Shown piece after piece: positions 10,176 through 18,025 of a stretch of 64,000 nt of DNA. The notes below the pieces were generated by a model that was not told the origin of the DNA, did not search any database, and worked only from the letters and a program-made list of their open reading frames with translations. The position numbers were made by a program, and so were the translations under genes. This DNA is from Methylophilus sp. 42. Its GTDB lineage: Bacteria; Pseudomonadota; Gammaproteobacteria; Burkholderiales; Methylophilaceae. The stretch's first letter is position 1. Every line of letters begins with the position of its first letter. The DNA lies in contig NZ_KB913031.1 in the NCBI RefSeq assembly GCF_000384155.1, forward strand, positions 1,116,001 through 1,180,000, in the 5' to 3' direction.

Positions 10176-11621
10176 ATGGATAATATGCAATTCGATTTGC
10201 TCGCCCTGTTGCCGGAACTGGTTGTCATGGGCATGGCCATGTTTATTTTGTTGCTGGATTTATTCATCCTGCCACAAAATCGTTTCATGATTTATGGCCT
10301 GAGCCAGTTCACCTTGTTAGCTGCAGCGTTTTTTACTTTTAAAACCCATACGCCTGCGGTTGGCTTTGCCTTTTCGCACATGTTTATCGACGATACTTTG
10401 TCCGACGTGATCAAGTTGATGATGTATCTCGGCACTTCGTTGATCCTGGTGTATACGCGTAAATACCTGCAAGACCGCAACCTGTATCGTGGCGAGTTTT
10501 ATGCCATGGTCCTGTTTGGCTTGCTAGGCATGATGATCATGGTTTCAGGCCATAATATGCTGACCATTTACATTGGCCTGGAGCTACTGTCACTGTGCCT
10601 GTATTCACTAGTGGCGTTTGACCGCGATAATCCTAGAGCGTCAGAAGCAGCCATGAAGTATTTTGTATTGGGTGCGCTGGCTTCCGGCATGCTGCTGTAT
10701 GGGATGAGCATGCTATATGGCATGACTGGCAGTCTAGACGTCAGTGACATCGCGAATAGTATTGCGCAGCAACCAAAAAGCCCGGTGCTGATCCTGGGGC
10801 TGGTGTTTGTGGTGGCAGGGCTAGCCTTTAAATTTGGTGCGGTGCCATTCCAGATGTGGGTGCCAGATGTGTATCAAGGCTCACCAACGCCGATGACCTT
10901 GTTGATTGGCTCGGTGCCTAAACTGGCGGCCTATGCCATGACGGTGCGTTTGCTGGTACAAGGCTTGCACCCGCTGGCCTTAGACTGGCAGGACATGCTG
11001 GTATTGATGGCGGTGTTGTCTATCATCATTGGTAACTTCAGCGCCATTGTGCAAACCAACCTCAAACGCATGCTGGCGTATTCCACCATCTCGCATGTGG
11101 GTTTCATCATGTTCGGCATGATGAGTGCGAATGCCAATGGCTTTGCTTCCAGCTTTTTCTACATCAGCGCTTATGTGCTGATGTCTATCGCGGGCTTTGG
11201 CATTATCTTGCTGTTGAGCCGCCAAGGCTTTGAAGCAGAAGAAATCAATGACCTCAAAGGCTTGAACCAGCGTCATCCCTGGTTTGCTTTCCTCATGCTG
11301 ATCATTATGTTCAGCATGGCGGGGATTCCACCAACCATCGGTTTCTACGCCAAGTTTACCGTGCTGCAAGCGGCCTGGCAGGCTGGGTTTACCTGGCAAG
11401 TGGTGCTGGCCGTGTTGATGGCCACTATCGGCGCGTTCTATTACCTCAATATTGTGCGCAAAATGTACTTTGATGCGCCTGAAGACCACACGCCACTGAG
11501 CGCACCGCTTGATATGCGTTTTATCCTCAGTGTGCATTCACTGGCTTTATTAGGCTTGGGTTTGTTCCCGGAAGTCCTGCTGGGTGTCTGTGGTCATAGC
11601 TTGTTAATCAGTCTGCAATAA
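10176..11621 (+). CDS. nuoN: NADH-quinone oxidoreductase subunit N
   Basis: 481-residue third antiporter-like subunit of complex I. Typical stretches are IYIGLELLSLCLYSLVAF, PFQMWVPDVYQGSPTPMT and NLKRMLAYSTISHVGF. Fourteen or so hydrophobic segments are evident. It is the last structural nuo gene; the DUF2818 gene follows after two bases. Confidence 0.96.
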   Translation: MDNMQFDLLALLPELVVMGMAMFILLLDLFILPQNRFMIYGLSQFTLLAAAFFTFKTHTPAVGFAFSHMFIDDTLSDVIKLMMYLGTSLILVYTRKYLQDRNLYRGEFYAMVLFGLLGMMIMVSGHNMLTIYIGLELLSLCLYSLVAFDRDNPRASEAAMKYFVLGALASGMLLYGMSMLYGMTGSLDVSDIANSIAQQPKSPVLILGLVFVVAGLAFKFGAVPFQMWVPDVYQGSPTPMTLLIGSVPKLAAYAMTVRLLVQGLHPLALDWQDMLVLMAVLSIIIGNFSAIVQTNLKRMLAYSTISHVGFIMFGMMSANANGFASSFFYISAYVLMSIAGFGIILLLSRQGFEAEEINDLKGLNQRHPWFAFLMLIIMFSMAGIPPTIGFYAKFTVLQAAWQAGFTWQVVLAVLMATIGAFYYLNIVRKMYFDAPEDHTPLSAPLDMRFILSVHSLALLGLGLFPEVLLGVCGHSLLISLQ

Positions 11622-11623
11622 TC

Positions 11624-11905
11624 ATGGCCGCAAAACTTATTTTTTTATTACTGATGCTGTTTATGGCCAACCTGGGCTGGGTCTCAGATAAATGGCTGGG
11701 CCTGGTCGGGACGATTAGCCAATTGTGGCAGCGCTTTGCCGTGTTGCTGCCTGCCTACTTCATCACCCTCGTCATTGCCTATCTGGTCGAGCGCTTTGTC
11801 ATGGGCCAGGTGTGGCCACAAGGCTGGGAGTTTTACAGCATTACCTTGTGCGTCTTCCTGGTGCTGTCCTTCCCGGGATTTATCTACCGCGTGCTGTGGA
11901 AGTAA
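11624..11905 (+). CDS. DUF2818 family membrane protein
   Basis: 93-residue protein with three predicted membrane helices (about residues 3-20, 37-60, 70-90) and almost no polar domain. DUF2818 genes are known to sit directly after nuoN in betaproteobacteria, and here the start is two bases after the nuoN stop. The function is unknown; co-transcription with complex I suggests an accessory or assembly role, which is inference only. The family assignment rests on size, helix pattern, sequence character and position. Confidence 0.8.
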   Translation: MAAKLIFLLLMLFMANLGWVSDKWLGLVGTISQLWQRFAVLLPAYFITLVIAYLVERFVMGQVWPQGWEFYSITLCVFLVLSFPGFIYRVLWK

Positions 11906-11947
11906 TCGCACGTCACATTAATTTCATTAATTCTTCACGATAGTTTC

Positions 11948-11988
11948 AAGCATCATAGTCAGACTATGCTTACCCAAGAAGCATAGTC
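11948..11988 (+). promoter_or_regulatory. Three-arm inverted repeat in the PAP2 gene leader
   Basis: The decamer AAGCATAGTC occurs three times in alternating orientation. Arm 1 is at 11948-11960 with extra bases inside, arm 2 is the exact inverse at 11962-11971, and arm 3 is direct and exact at 11979-11988. Arm 2 can pair with arm 1 (loop of one base) or arm 3 (loop of seven), which are mutually exclusive hairpins. A small GGGG-TGAG-CCCC hairpin follows before the ribosome site. It may act as an RNA switch or as a multi-site DNA operator. Confidence 0.5.
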
Positions 11989-12014
11989 GGGGTGAGCCCC
12001 GGAAAGGACTTGAG

Positions 12015-12548
12015 ATGCTGAAACTACAACAAACCCTGGGATGGGTGCAGTCGGTAGACAGCCGGTTGTGTGTCAAAGTCAGCCATACCGGACAGTACCG
12101 TCTTATCCGCAACTCGTTCCGTGCCATTTCACGTATGGGCGATGGTATGTTCTGGTATTTGCTCATGCTGGTGATTGCTATCACGCAAGGTCAGGACGGT
12201 TATTATGCCTGCTTGCATATGCTTACCGCAGGTCTCACCGGCACCTTGGTCTATAAATGGCTCAAACATCGCACTAGCCGCCCAAGGCCATTTCAGGTGC
12301 GTCAAGATGTGTTGTTAAGCGGCACGCCGCTGGATTATTTCAGTTTTCCGTCCGGGCATACCTTACATGCAGTGGCTTTTGGCATGGTGGCGGTACAGCA
12401 TTATCCGCAATTGTTCCCGATTGTTTATCCGTTTGTCGTGTTGGTCGGTATCTCGCGTGTGGTGTTAGGCCTGCATTATCCGAGTGATGTGCTTGCCGGG
12501 GCTGGCATAGGGTATTTGCTGGTAGCCTTGTATTCGCTAGTGTTTTGA
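12015..12548 (+). CDS. PAP2-superfamily membrane phosphatase
   Basis: 177-residue integral membrane phosphatase of the PAP2 superfamily, which removes phosphate from lipid phosphates or diphosphates at the membrane. All three catalytic motifs are visible: KHRTSRPRPF (phosphate-binding Lys/Arg), FSFPSGHTLHA (catalytic His), and SRVVLGLHYPSDV (Arg, nucleophile His, Asp). The substrate cannot be told; undecaprenyl diphosphate or phosphatidate-type lipids are plausible. It is a single-gene unit with its own structured leader and a strong terminator after it. Confidence 0.85.
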   Translation: MLKLQQTLGWVQSVDSRLCVKVSHTGQYRLIRNSFRAISRMGDGMFWYLLMLVIAITQGQDGYYACLHMLTAGLTGTLVYKWLKHRTSRPRPFQVRQDVLLSGTPLDYFSFPSGHTLHAVAFGMVAVQHYPQLFPIVYPFVVLVGISRVVLGLHYPSDVLAGAGIGYLLVALYSLVF

Positions 12549-12563
12549 AGTTCTGCATGAATG

Positions 12564-12591
12564 AAAAACGGATGCCATGGCATCCGTTTTT
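12564..12591. terminator. Bidirectional rho-independent terminator
   Basis: Perfect inverted repeat AAAAACGGATGCC / GGCATCCGTTTTT with a two-base centre, flanked by A- and T-runs. It separates the converging PAP2 gene (+) and DUF2798 gene (-). Confidence 0.88.
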
Positions 12592-12630
12592 GTTTTCTGG
12601 ATGGATTCCTTTGTTTAACTGGCTTGCGGA

Positions 12631-12885
12631 TTAATGTGGCTCTACTAATCGGGCAACCAGGTGCATCACAACAGGCCTGACAATTAATACGCAAAAGAAT
12701 GCTGTCGGCATCGCCAGCGCATAGGCGTGCACCACACGCCATAGATAACCGGTCTGTATGCCACTATTCGCGGCAACGATCACCATGCACATTAAAAAGG
12801 CCATGATGCCCGCCATGAAGAATGCAAACACATAAGGCGTAAATTTTTTGGGAATCTTGCGGAAAGTGTTGTTGCTTAGGTTCAT
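12631..12885 (-). CDS. DUF2798 family small membrane protein
   Basis: 84-residue protein with two membrane helices (about residues 16-36 and 48-68). The start at 12885 is chosen because GGAG lies 7 bases upstream; a start 12 bases further out is possible. The pattern of helix 1, a short Gly/Trp loop and helix 2 with WRVVHAYALAMPTAF matches the DUF2798 family, whose function is unknown. It is divergently transcribed from the LysR gene, so the LysR protein may control it. A second DUF2798 gene is at 14833-15090. Confidence 0.75.
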   Translation of the reverse strand: MNLSNNTFRKIPKKFTPYVFAFFMAGIMAFLMCMVIVAANSGIQTGYLWRVVHAYALAMPTAFFCVLIVRPVVMHLVARLVEPH

Positions 12886-12971
12886 TATGTGCTCCATAGG
12901 TGTTTTTGCACTATATCGACACTGTTCACGATTGTGTAGACGCTTGGATATTGAATCAATATAAAGATAAA

Positions 12972-12999
12972 CTATCGAATAAATTCATTGAGTCGATAG
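12972..12999. promoter_or_regulatory. Inverted repeat in the LysR/DUF2798 intergenic region
   Basis: CTATCGA (12972-12978) and its exact inverse TCGATAG (12993-12999) are separated by 14 bases and end just before the LysR-type gene start. The geometry fits a LysR-type recognition site and possible autoregulation; this is inference. Confidence 0.5.
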
Positions 13000-13002
13000 T
13001 AA

Positions 13003-13926
13003 ATGGATACTTTAAGAAGCATCGAGAGTTTTGTGAAAGCCGTACAGGCAGGCAGTATTGCCGCTGGCGCGCGCTTACAAGGCATCACGGCTGCGGCAGC
13101 CAGCCAGAATATCCAGCGGCTGGAAAAATCATTGGGCGCGCGCTTGCTGACACGCACTACACGCAAGCTGTCGATGACGGAAAGTGGTGAACTTTACTAT
13201 GCAGAAGTACAGCCTATCATCGCTGCCCTCAGCAGGGCGCAAGCTGTGATCACCGAGTTTCATGGCCAACCACAAGGCCGCTTAAAGATAGGTTCATCTG
13301 TGGCCTTTGGCCGGCATGTACTAATGCCGCTCATTCCGGCCTTTACCCGGCATTTTCCTAAAGTCTCGATTGAGTTAGTGCTGTCTGACCATAGCCTGGA
13401 TCATGTCACAGAGGATATTGATATCAGCATACGCTTCAACCAGCAGCTGGAGCCAGGCCTGGTTGCACGCAAGATTGCCAGTGTGCCTGTATTATTTTGT
13501 GCCTCGCCAGACTATCTGCAAAGAAAAGGCACACCGAGCACTCCAGAGTCGCTATTCCAGCACGATTGCCTGATGTTCCGAGTGCCGGTTGATGGGCGGC
13601 TGCTGAGCTGGGTATTTGATCGCAATGGCATGCACTACGAACCTGAAATCAATCCTAGCATTATTTGTAACGATATCGACTCTCTACATCGCCTGGCTGT
13701 TGAAGGCGCTGGTATCGCGCGCTTGGCGGCTTTTGTGGCAAATGAGGACATTCGGCGAGGCACTTTAGTCGCATTGTTTCAATCTGCTGCTGCACCGCAT
13801 GAAGCTGTGCAATCTGCCAGCATGCCTTTGTCATTTTATGCCTGTTACCGTGATCAGCACGCCATGACCAATAAAGTGCGGGCCTTTATGGATTATCTGG
13901 TCAAAGAGATGCCGGATGCATGGTAA
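13003..13926 (+). CDS. LysR-family transcriptional regulator
   Basis: 307-residue LysR-type regulator. The N-terminal winged HTH (residues 1-60) contains FVKAVQAGSIAAGARL and the recognition part AAASQNIQRLEKSLGARLLTRTTRKL. The rest is a periplasmic-binding-protein-like effector domain similar to the CrgA/YafC-type subgroup. The gene is divergent from the DUF2798 gene with about 117 bases between start codons, so that gene is the most likely target. The effector cannot be deduced. Confidence 0.9.
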   Translation: MDTLRSIESFVKAVQAGSIAAGARLQGITAAAASQNIQRLEKSLGARLLTRTTRKLSMTESGELYYAEVQPIIAALSRAQAVITEFHGQPQGRLKIGSSVAFGRHVLMPLIPAFTRHFPKVSIELVLSDHSLDHVTEDIDISIRFNQQLEPGLVARKIASVPVLFCASPDYLQRKGTPSTPESLFQHDCLMFRVPVDGRLLSWVFDRNGMHYEPEINPSIICNDIDSLHRLAVEGAGIARLAAFVANEDIRRGTLVALFQSAAAPHEAVQSASMPLSFYACYRDQHAMTNKVRAFMDYLVKEMPDAW

Positions 13927-14176
13927 ATACAGTGTTCTATGGCTGTTTGGCGCAGTTTTTGTCGTTTATCAGCAACGGATCACTTGGATTGCTTATTTTT
14001 TGTAAAATACTTGTTGCTAATATTCAATATTGCGTGCATAGTACACCCTCACGAAGTTCAAGTAGTGTTGTTGTTCTCCGGTTCTATCTTTTGGTTCTAT
14101 CGTTACTTCTCGCCATCTTGATCCTCGTTTTTATGGGTATTTACCCGTTTTTTTATTTTTTATCCAAGGATTTATT
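13927..14176 (+). promoter_or_regulatory. Long leader region of the cold-shock gene
   Basis: A 250-base AT-rich stretch without a credible gene precedes the cold-shock ORF, as expected for the long structured 5' leaders of csp genes. Near its end GGGT-ATTT-ACCC (14135-14146) is followed by a long T-run to 14160 and then the AAGGA ribosome site. The hairpin is short, so a terminator or attenuator role is uncertain. Confidence 0.4.
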
Positions 14177-14383
14177 ATGGTAACAGGTTCTGTTAAGTGG
14201 TTTAACGATTCAAAAGGTTTTGGCTTCATCACTCCGGACAACGGCGGCGAAGATTTGTTTGCACATTTCTCTGCAATTCAATCTGCTGGTTTCAAAACTT
14301 TGAAAGAAAACCAACGCGTAAGCTTTGAAGTGGCAACTGGCCCTAAAGGCAAACAAGCTGCAAATATTCAAATCATTGAATAA
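14177..14383 (+). CDS. Cold-shock domain protein (CspA family)
   Basis: 68-residue single cold-shock domain, an RNA/ssDNA chaperone with an OB fold. RNP1 is KGFGFI and RNP2 is LFAHFS, both intact, and the start [14 protein letters not shown] is typical. AAGGA lies eight bases before ATG. It is a single-gene unit with a long leader and its own terminator. Temperature regulation via the leader is likely by analogy only. Confidence 0.95.
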   Translation: MVTGSVKWFNDSKGFGFITPDNGGEDLFAHFSAIQSAGFKTLKENQRVSFEVATGPKGKQAANIQIIE

Positions 14384-14423
14384 TTCAAAGCCTGTCCGCT
14401 GAGTTACTCAAGTGACTCACCGG

Positions 14424-14451
14424 AAAAAGCCCGGAGTCCCCGGGCTTTTTT
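14424..14451 (+). terminator. Terminator after the cold-shock gene
   Basis: AAAAAGCCCGG and CCGGGCTTTTT pair across a short loop and end in a T-run. It lies between the cold-shock gene and infA. Confidence 0.88.
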
Positions 14452-14470
14452 ATTGTTAAAAGGATGCTTA

Positions 14471-14707
14471 ATGGCAAAAGAAGAGTTAATCGAAATGCAA
14501 GGTGCAGTGACTGAGATCCTGCCGGACGCGCGTTACCGCGTCAAGCTGGACAATGGACATGAGTTGATCGCTTATACAGGCGGTAAAATGCGTAAGCACA
14601 AAATTCGCATTCTGGCCGGTGATAAAATCACCATCGAAATGTCGCCTTATGACATGGATAAAGGCCGTATTATTTTCCGTCACTTAGAACCACGCAAGCC
14701 GTTCTAA
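14471..14707 (+). CDS. infA: Translation initiation factor IF-1
   Basis: 78-residue S1/OB-fold factor that binds the ribosomal A site during initiation. The start at 14471 ([11 protein letters not shown]) matches the family and has AAAGGA upstream; an in-frame upstream codon would add an unlikely six residues. [22 protein letters not shown] and [15 protein letters not shown] are diagnostic. The C-terminal tail LEPRKPF is slightly longer than E. coli IF-1, as in the second betaproteobacterial IF-1 type. It is isolated from ribosomal-protein operons here, which also suggests this type; another infA may exist elsewhere. Confidence 0.92.
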   Translation: MAKEELIEMQGAVTEILPDARYRVKLDNGHELIAYTGGKMRKHKIRILAGDKITIEMSPYDMDKGRIIFRHLEPRKPF

Positions 14708-14802
14708 TCTCTGAGCCCTCTAGACTCACTCTGACCAATGGCTTGCAACTCGCTTTGCAAGGCCTAACGGTCATCAATACCTGTTACATTGAAACGCCTT
14801 AA

Positions 14803-14827
14803 AGGGCAGGGCACTATTGCCCATGCC
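14803..14827. terminator. GC-rich hairpin between infA and DUF2798
   Basis: GGGCA-GGGCA and TGCCC-TGCCC arms form an imperfect hairpin in the convergent gap. There is no long T-run, so it is at best a weak terminator for one or both flanking genes. Confidence 0.4.
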
Positions 14828-14832
14828 CGGTA

Positions 14833-15090
14833 TCATGTCTGTGACGGGGTCTCTTGCACTATCCATTCCGTCAGCCGCAATAACCACGGTGCAATGAGCA
14901 GGATGCTGATAAACACAATCGGCCAGGCGACGCTAATACTAGTGAGCCATTTCTCAAAAAACACTGCCGTCGGCACATGATTAATCAGCAAGATAGATAA
15001 GCTGACAATATTCACTGTCACCAGTGACATCAATAGTGCAAACAGCAGTTTGCGTTTCAACGCCACGCGCTTGTTGCTGCTGTTTACCAT
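14833..15090 (-). CDS. DUF2798 family small membrane protein
   Basis: 85-residue protein with two membrane helices (residues ~13-35 and ~47-70) and a short loop. Like the protein at 12631-12885 it resembles DUF2798: a basic N-terminus, helix 1, a Trp-containing loop, and helix 2 with SVAWPIVFISILLIAPWLL. Its ATG overlaps the stop of the upstream dehydrogenase gene, so it is probably translationally coupled to it and under the same TetR-type control. Function unknown. Confidence 0.7.
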   Translation of the reverse strand: MVNSSNKRVALKRKLLFALLMSLVTVNIVSLSILLINHVPTAVFFEKWLTSISVAWPIVFISILLIAPWLLRLTEWIVQETPSQT

Positions 15091-15827
15091 GGCAAAGGCT
15101 GATCTTCGTGGAAATAACCGCCAGTCGGGCCTTGTTCATCAAGCGTAGCCAGTCTGACCGAGGTTTTCCAGCTATCGCTGATTTCCATCGGTGCATTAGG
15201 GCCGCCCAGATCAGTTTTCACCCAGCCAGGATGCGCAGAGTTCACCTTGATATGACTGTCTTTTAACGCGTGTGCCAGATGGATGGTAAACATATTCAAT
15301 GCAGATTTAGAGGCGTTATAAGCTAAGCCTTTGGCGACTTCGATCGGTGAATTGGGCGTGCTGTGCAAGGTTTGTGAGCCCAAAATGCTGGATAAGTTAA
15401 CAATGCGCGCGGCAGGGGAGCGTTGCAGCAAAGGCAGTAATGCCTGGGTTAACGCCACGACAGCAAAGAAGTTGGCTTCGAATGTTGTTTTCAAGGTGTC
15501 TTGATCCACGCTCAGGGTATTGTTTTGGCCGATGAGCTCCTCTTTAAGAATGCCTGCGTTATTGACCAGGATATCCAGTTTGCCGAAACGTGACTCCAGC
15601 GCGGTGGCGACTGCTTGTGATGCGTTAGCCTGCGTTGCGTCATAGTGCACATATTCAGCATCTACGCCCAGCGCGTTCAGTTCAGCCACGGCTTGTTCAC
15701 CTTTGTGAGGATCTCTGGCGCCGATGATGACTTTAATCCCTTGTTCTCCCAGTTTTTTGGCAGTTTCAAAGCCGATACCGCGGTTGCCACCTGTAATCAA
15801 TGCAATACGTTGTTGTGAAGTGCTCAT
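15084..15827 (-). CDS. Short-chain dehydrogenase/reductase (SDR)
   Basis: 247-residue classical SDR, an NAD(P)H-dependent oxidoreductase with a Rossmann fold. The cofactor motif TGGNRGIGFE is at residues ~12-21, NNAG at ~88-91, and the catalytic YNASK motif follows the Ser of LSS. An Arg pair after beta-strand 2 (GARDPHKG) suggests NADPH preference, though this is only a guess. The sequence resembles plant-like carbonyl reductases of the SDR110/112 type. It is divergent from a TetR regulator with two matching operators between them. Substrate unknown. Confidence 0.9.
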   Translation of the reverse strand: MSTSQQRIALITGGNRGIGFETAKKLGEQGIKVIIGARDPHKGEQAVAELNALGVDAEYVHYDATQANASQAVATALESRFGKLDILVNNAGILKEELIGQNNTLSVDQDTLKTTFEANFFAVVALTQALLPLLQRSPAARIVNLSSILGSQTLHSTPNSPIEVAKGLAYNASKSALNMFTIHLAHALKDSHIKVNSAHPGWVKTDLGGPNAPMEISDSWKTSVRLATLDEQGPTGGYFHEDQPLPW

Positions 15828-15865
15828 TTTTCTAACTCCTTGTCAGTGATGCGTTAAATATTAAA

Positions 15866-15932
15866 TACCAATCGGTAAATAAATAGTAATCACGGATGAT
15901 AAAGTTGTCAATATATTTTTTACCAAGTGGTA
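15866..15932. promoter_or_regulatory. Two TetR-type operators and the SDR promoter
   Basis: Two near-identical palindromes, TACCAATCGGTA (15866-15877) and TACCAAGTGGTA (15921-15932), share TACC-N4-GGTA and lie 55 bases centre to centre. On the minus strand, TTGACA (15906-15911) and TACTAT (15883-15888) are spaced by 17 bases, putting the SDR start site at the first operator. TATAAT overlaps the second operator toward the TetR gene. This strongly suggests autorepression and repression of the SDR gene. Confidence 0.75.
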
Positions 15933-15958
15933 TAATAATTAAAAATACACACAGGTAA

Positions 15959-16597
15959 ATGATCATGACTGTAGAAACACTTGCGAAAAAACGCGGTAGG
16001 CCAGTGGCCTTTGATTACGAGACCGCCTTGCAGAATGCCATGCATGCCTTTTGGCAACATGGCTATGAAGGGACTTCTATGAGCACATTGATGGCGGTGA
16101 TGGGCATGAATAAGGCCAGTATCTACGCCGCCTATGGCAGCAAAGAGGCTTTATTTAAAAAAGCACTTGAGCGTTATGTGCAAGGGCCGGCAAGTTTTCT
16201 GGCTGCGTCGTTGGCGCAGCCGACAGCGTTAGCCGTGGTGCAGTTAATGCTATCGCAGGCGGCACAAATGCTCGCCGATCAATCGCATCCTGTTGGCTGC
16301 CTGGTCACGCAAGGCGCGTTGGCGTGCAGTGCGGAATCGGCTGAAATCAAGGCATTATTAGGCGGGTATCGCCAGACACTTGAGCAACAACTGGCGCAGC
16401 GTTTCACGCGCGCGGTTAGCGAACAGGACTTATTGGCGACGACAGACCCGGTGATATTGGCCAAGCTGGTGATGACGGTGCATCAAGGGATGGTGGTACA
16501 GGCTGTGGGTGGTGCAACACAGGCAGAGCTGTTTAACGTGGCTGCCATGGCCACGCAGTTAGTCGCGCAGGGGTACACGACGGGGCAAGTAAAGTGA
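15959..16597 (+). CDS. TetR-family repressor, divergent from the SDR gene
   Basis: About 210-residue TetR/AcrR regulator. The N-terminal HTH domain has FWQHGYEGTSMSTLMAVMGMNKAS followed by IYAAYGSKEALFKKAL, which is characteristic. ATG codons at 15959 and 15965 are both possible; the second has the better ribosome spacing. The C-terminal ligand domain resembles the DUF/TetR_C group often paired with SDR enzymes. The two TACC-N4-GGTA palindromes in front are its probable operators. The inducer is unknown. Confidence 0.9.
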   Translation: MIMTVETLAKKRGRPVAFDYETALQNAMHAFWQHGYEGTSMSTLMAVMGMNKASIYAAYGSKEALFKKALERYVQGPASFLAASLAQPTALAVVQLMLSQAAQMLADQSHPVGCLVTQGALACSAESAEIKALLGGYRQTLEQQLAQRFTRAVSEQDLLATTDPVILAKLVMTVHQGMVVQAVGGATQAELFNVAAMATQLVAQGYTTGQVK

Positions 16598-16635
16598 GTT
16601 GGCTGCCATCTGTTTGCAGATAGCAGCCGTGGAGA

Positions 16636-17193
16636 TTAAACCGCGTTACGAACCAGTGTCATGGCGGCGAGTTTGGCACGCGATGCTGCACCACTATTAG
16701 GCGCCAGGCGCTCAACCAGCGCTGCACCTTCAAACAGGATGGTCAGTTGCTGGCCAAGTGCCTCAGGGTCTTTGGCACCGGCATGGCGGGCAATTTTGCA
16801 CAAATAACCTTGTAATTCGGCAGACAGTACGACTGAGTACTGGTTAATTGGGTGCTCTGCTTCCGGAAATTCAACCGCGGCAATATGAAAGGGCAGGCCA
16901 CGGAATTCCGGCTGGCTGATCCATTGCTCCATCAGTTCGCACAGCAATAACAGCAACTCTAAGGACTCAGCCTTTTTAGAGGACAGTTGCGTATTCAGCC
17001 AGCTATAAAACCTGTCGGACTTGTCACGCAAGTAGGCGGTAATCAGCTGGTTCTTGCTGGGGAAGTGTTTATACAACGTGGCTTTGGCCACGCCTGCTTC
17101 CAGTATGATGGTATCGACGCCAGAAGCTTGTATCCCTCTGCTGTCAAACAGGCTGCTGGCTATATTCAGTATTTTCTCTCGCATGTTCATCAC
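16636..17193 (-). CDS. TetR-family transcriptional regulator
   Basis: 185-residue TetR-type regulator with an N-terminal HTH: SLFDSRGIQASGVDTII then AGVAKATLYKHFPSKNQLI. The C-terminal domain is of the type with WISQPEFRGLPFHIAAVEF, seen in regulators next to oxidoreductases. It converges on the first TetR gene and is followed upstream by the unrecognised gene at 17249-18025. No obvious target or operator was found. Starts at 17193, 17190 or 17184 are equally possible. Confidence 0.88.
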   Translation of the reverse strand: MMNMREKILNIASSLFDSRGIQASGVDTIILEAGVAKATLYKHFPSKNQLITAYLRDKSDRFYSWLNTQLSSKKAESLELLLLLCELMEQWISQPEFRGLPFHIAAVEFPEAEHPINQYSVVLSAELQGYLCKIARHAGAKDPEALGQQLTILFEGAALVERLAPNSGAASRAKLAAMTLVRNAV

Positions 17194-17248
17194 TTATCCT
17201 TTTATCCCGATTTTCAGGGTTCCCGATCTTTCGCTTGTGCTTTTACGC

Positions 17249-18025
17249 TTATTCTCTTGGTAAACGATCGCGCCCCTGTGGCCGCATCAATTCTTGCGGA
17301 TACAGGCAACTGACATATCCAAGCGCCTGCCGCAAGTGTTCTACCTGATCAACATCCACTTTGCCCTCAGTCACAAACAAGATGAAGGCCTGACGTTGTG
17401 CGTCTGGCAGCATCGCTGCCTGCGGCAGTTGGCAACTGCCATTTTGCATTTTCTGATAAGCCAGGTTAAGCAAGCTCAGTGTCACCGGATCTACCGTGCC
17501 GCCATGTGATTGATCGGCGGCCGTTTCCAACGGTGACATCGCTGGTTCTAGCTGTTTTTGCTTGAGTGGCGCGAACGCCATCCAAACCACACATGCACTC
17601 ACTAATAAGCCAAACGACAGCGAGCGCTGAAACGCTGGCTGTGCTAACTGGCTATGCACAGACTGGTCAAATAAATGCCAGGCCTGCGGGCTGCCTGTCT
17701 GTGATTGCACCTGTATCGCCCCCACCGCCAGGAAAAACCATTGGTCGAGCAGGGTAGGTGACAAGCTCGCCACCGATTGCTGCTGTGCCTGGTCTACCAT
17801 CTGGCGGATAGTGGCAATATCCTGCACATTCAGTATATTGGTTGCACCACCTTCTGCCAGGCGTTGCCTGTTCCAGCTCGTCAGTTCATCACGTAGCTTG
17901 TAAAACGGCGCATGCCTGCCCCATTGCTTTAATCCGAGTGCCCATAACCCATGCGTTGCATAGGCTTTGCAAGTGCGCCCGTATCGCTGCCTGGTCTGAT
18001 TCCCTATTGTTAGTAAATTCACCAT
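17249..18025 (-). CDS. Unrecognised single-pass membrane protein beside the mxa cluster
   Basis: 258 residues; I do not recognise the family. There is no signal peptide. Residues 1-130 are soluble and helix-prone, rich in Gln/Arg/Trp. One hydrophobic segment (residues ~135-153, SFGLLVSACVVWMAFAPL) is followed by a ~100-residue C-terminal region with two Cys (197 and 240). The gene is divergent from mxaR with ~180 bases between starts, so it could share control with methanol oxidation, but nothing in the sequence proves this. Codon use looks like that of the neighbours. The reading frame is long and uninterrupted on the minus strand with no better competing frame. Confidence 0.65.
   Translation of the reverse strand: MVNLLTIGNQTRQRYGRTCKAYATHGLWALGLKQWGRHAPFYKLRDELTSWNRQRLAEGGATNILNVQDIATIRQMVDQAQQQSVASLSPTLLDQWFFLAVGAIQVQSQTGSPQAWHLFDQSVHSQLAQPAFQRSLSFGLLVSACVVWMAFAPLKQKQLEPAMSPLETAADQSHGGTVDPVTLSLLNLAYQKMQNGSCQLPQAAMLPDAQRQAFILFVTEGKVDVDQVEHLRQALGYVSCLYPQELMRPQGRDRLPRE

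Noticed and set aside
13920-14183. Open frame across the csp leader
   Set aside because: It overlaps the csp start, is hydrophobic by AT bias only, lacks a ribosome site, and the csp gene explains the region.
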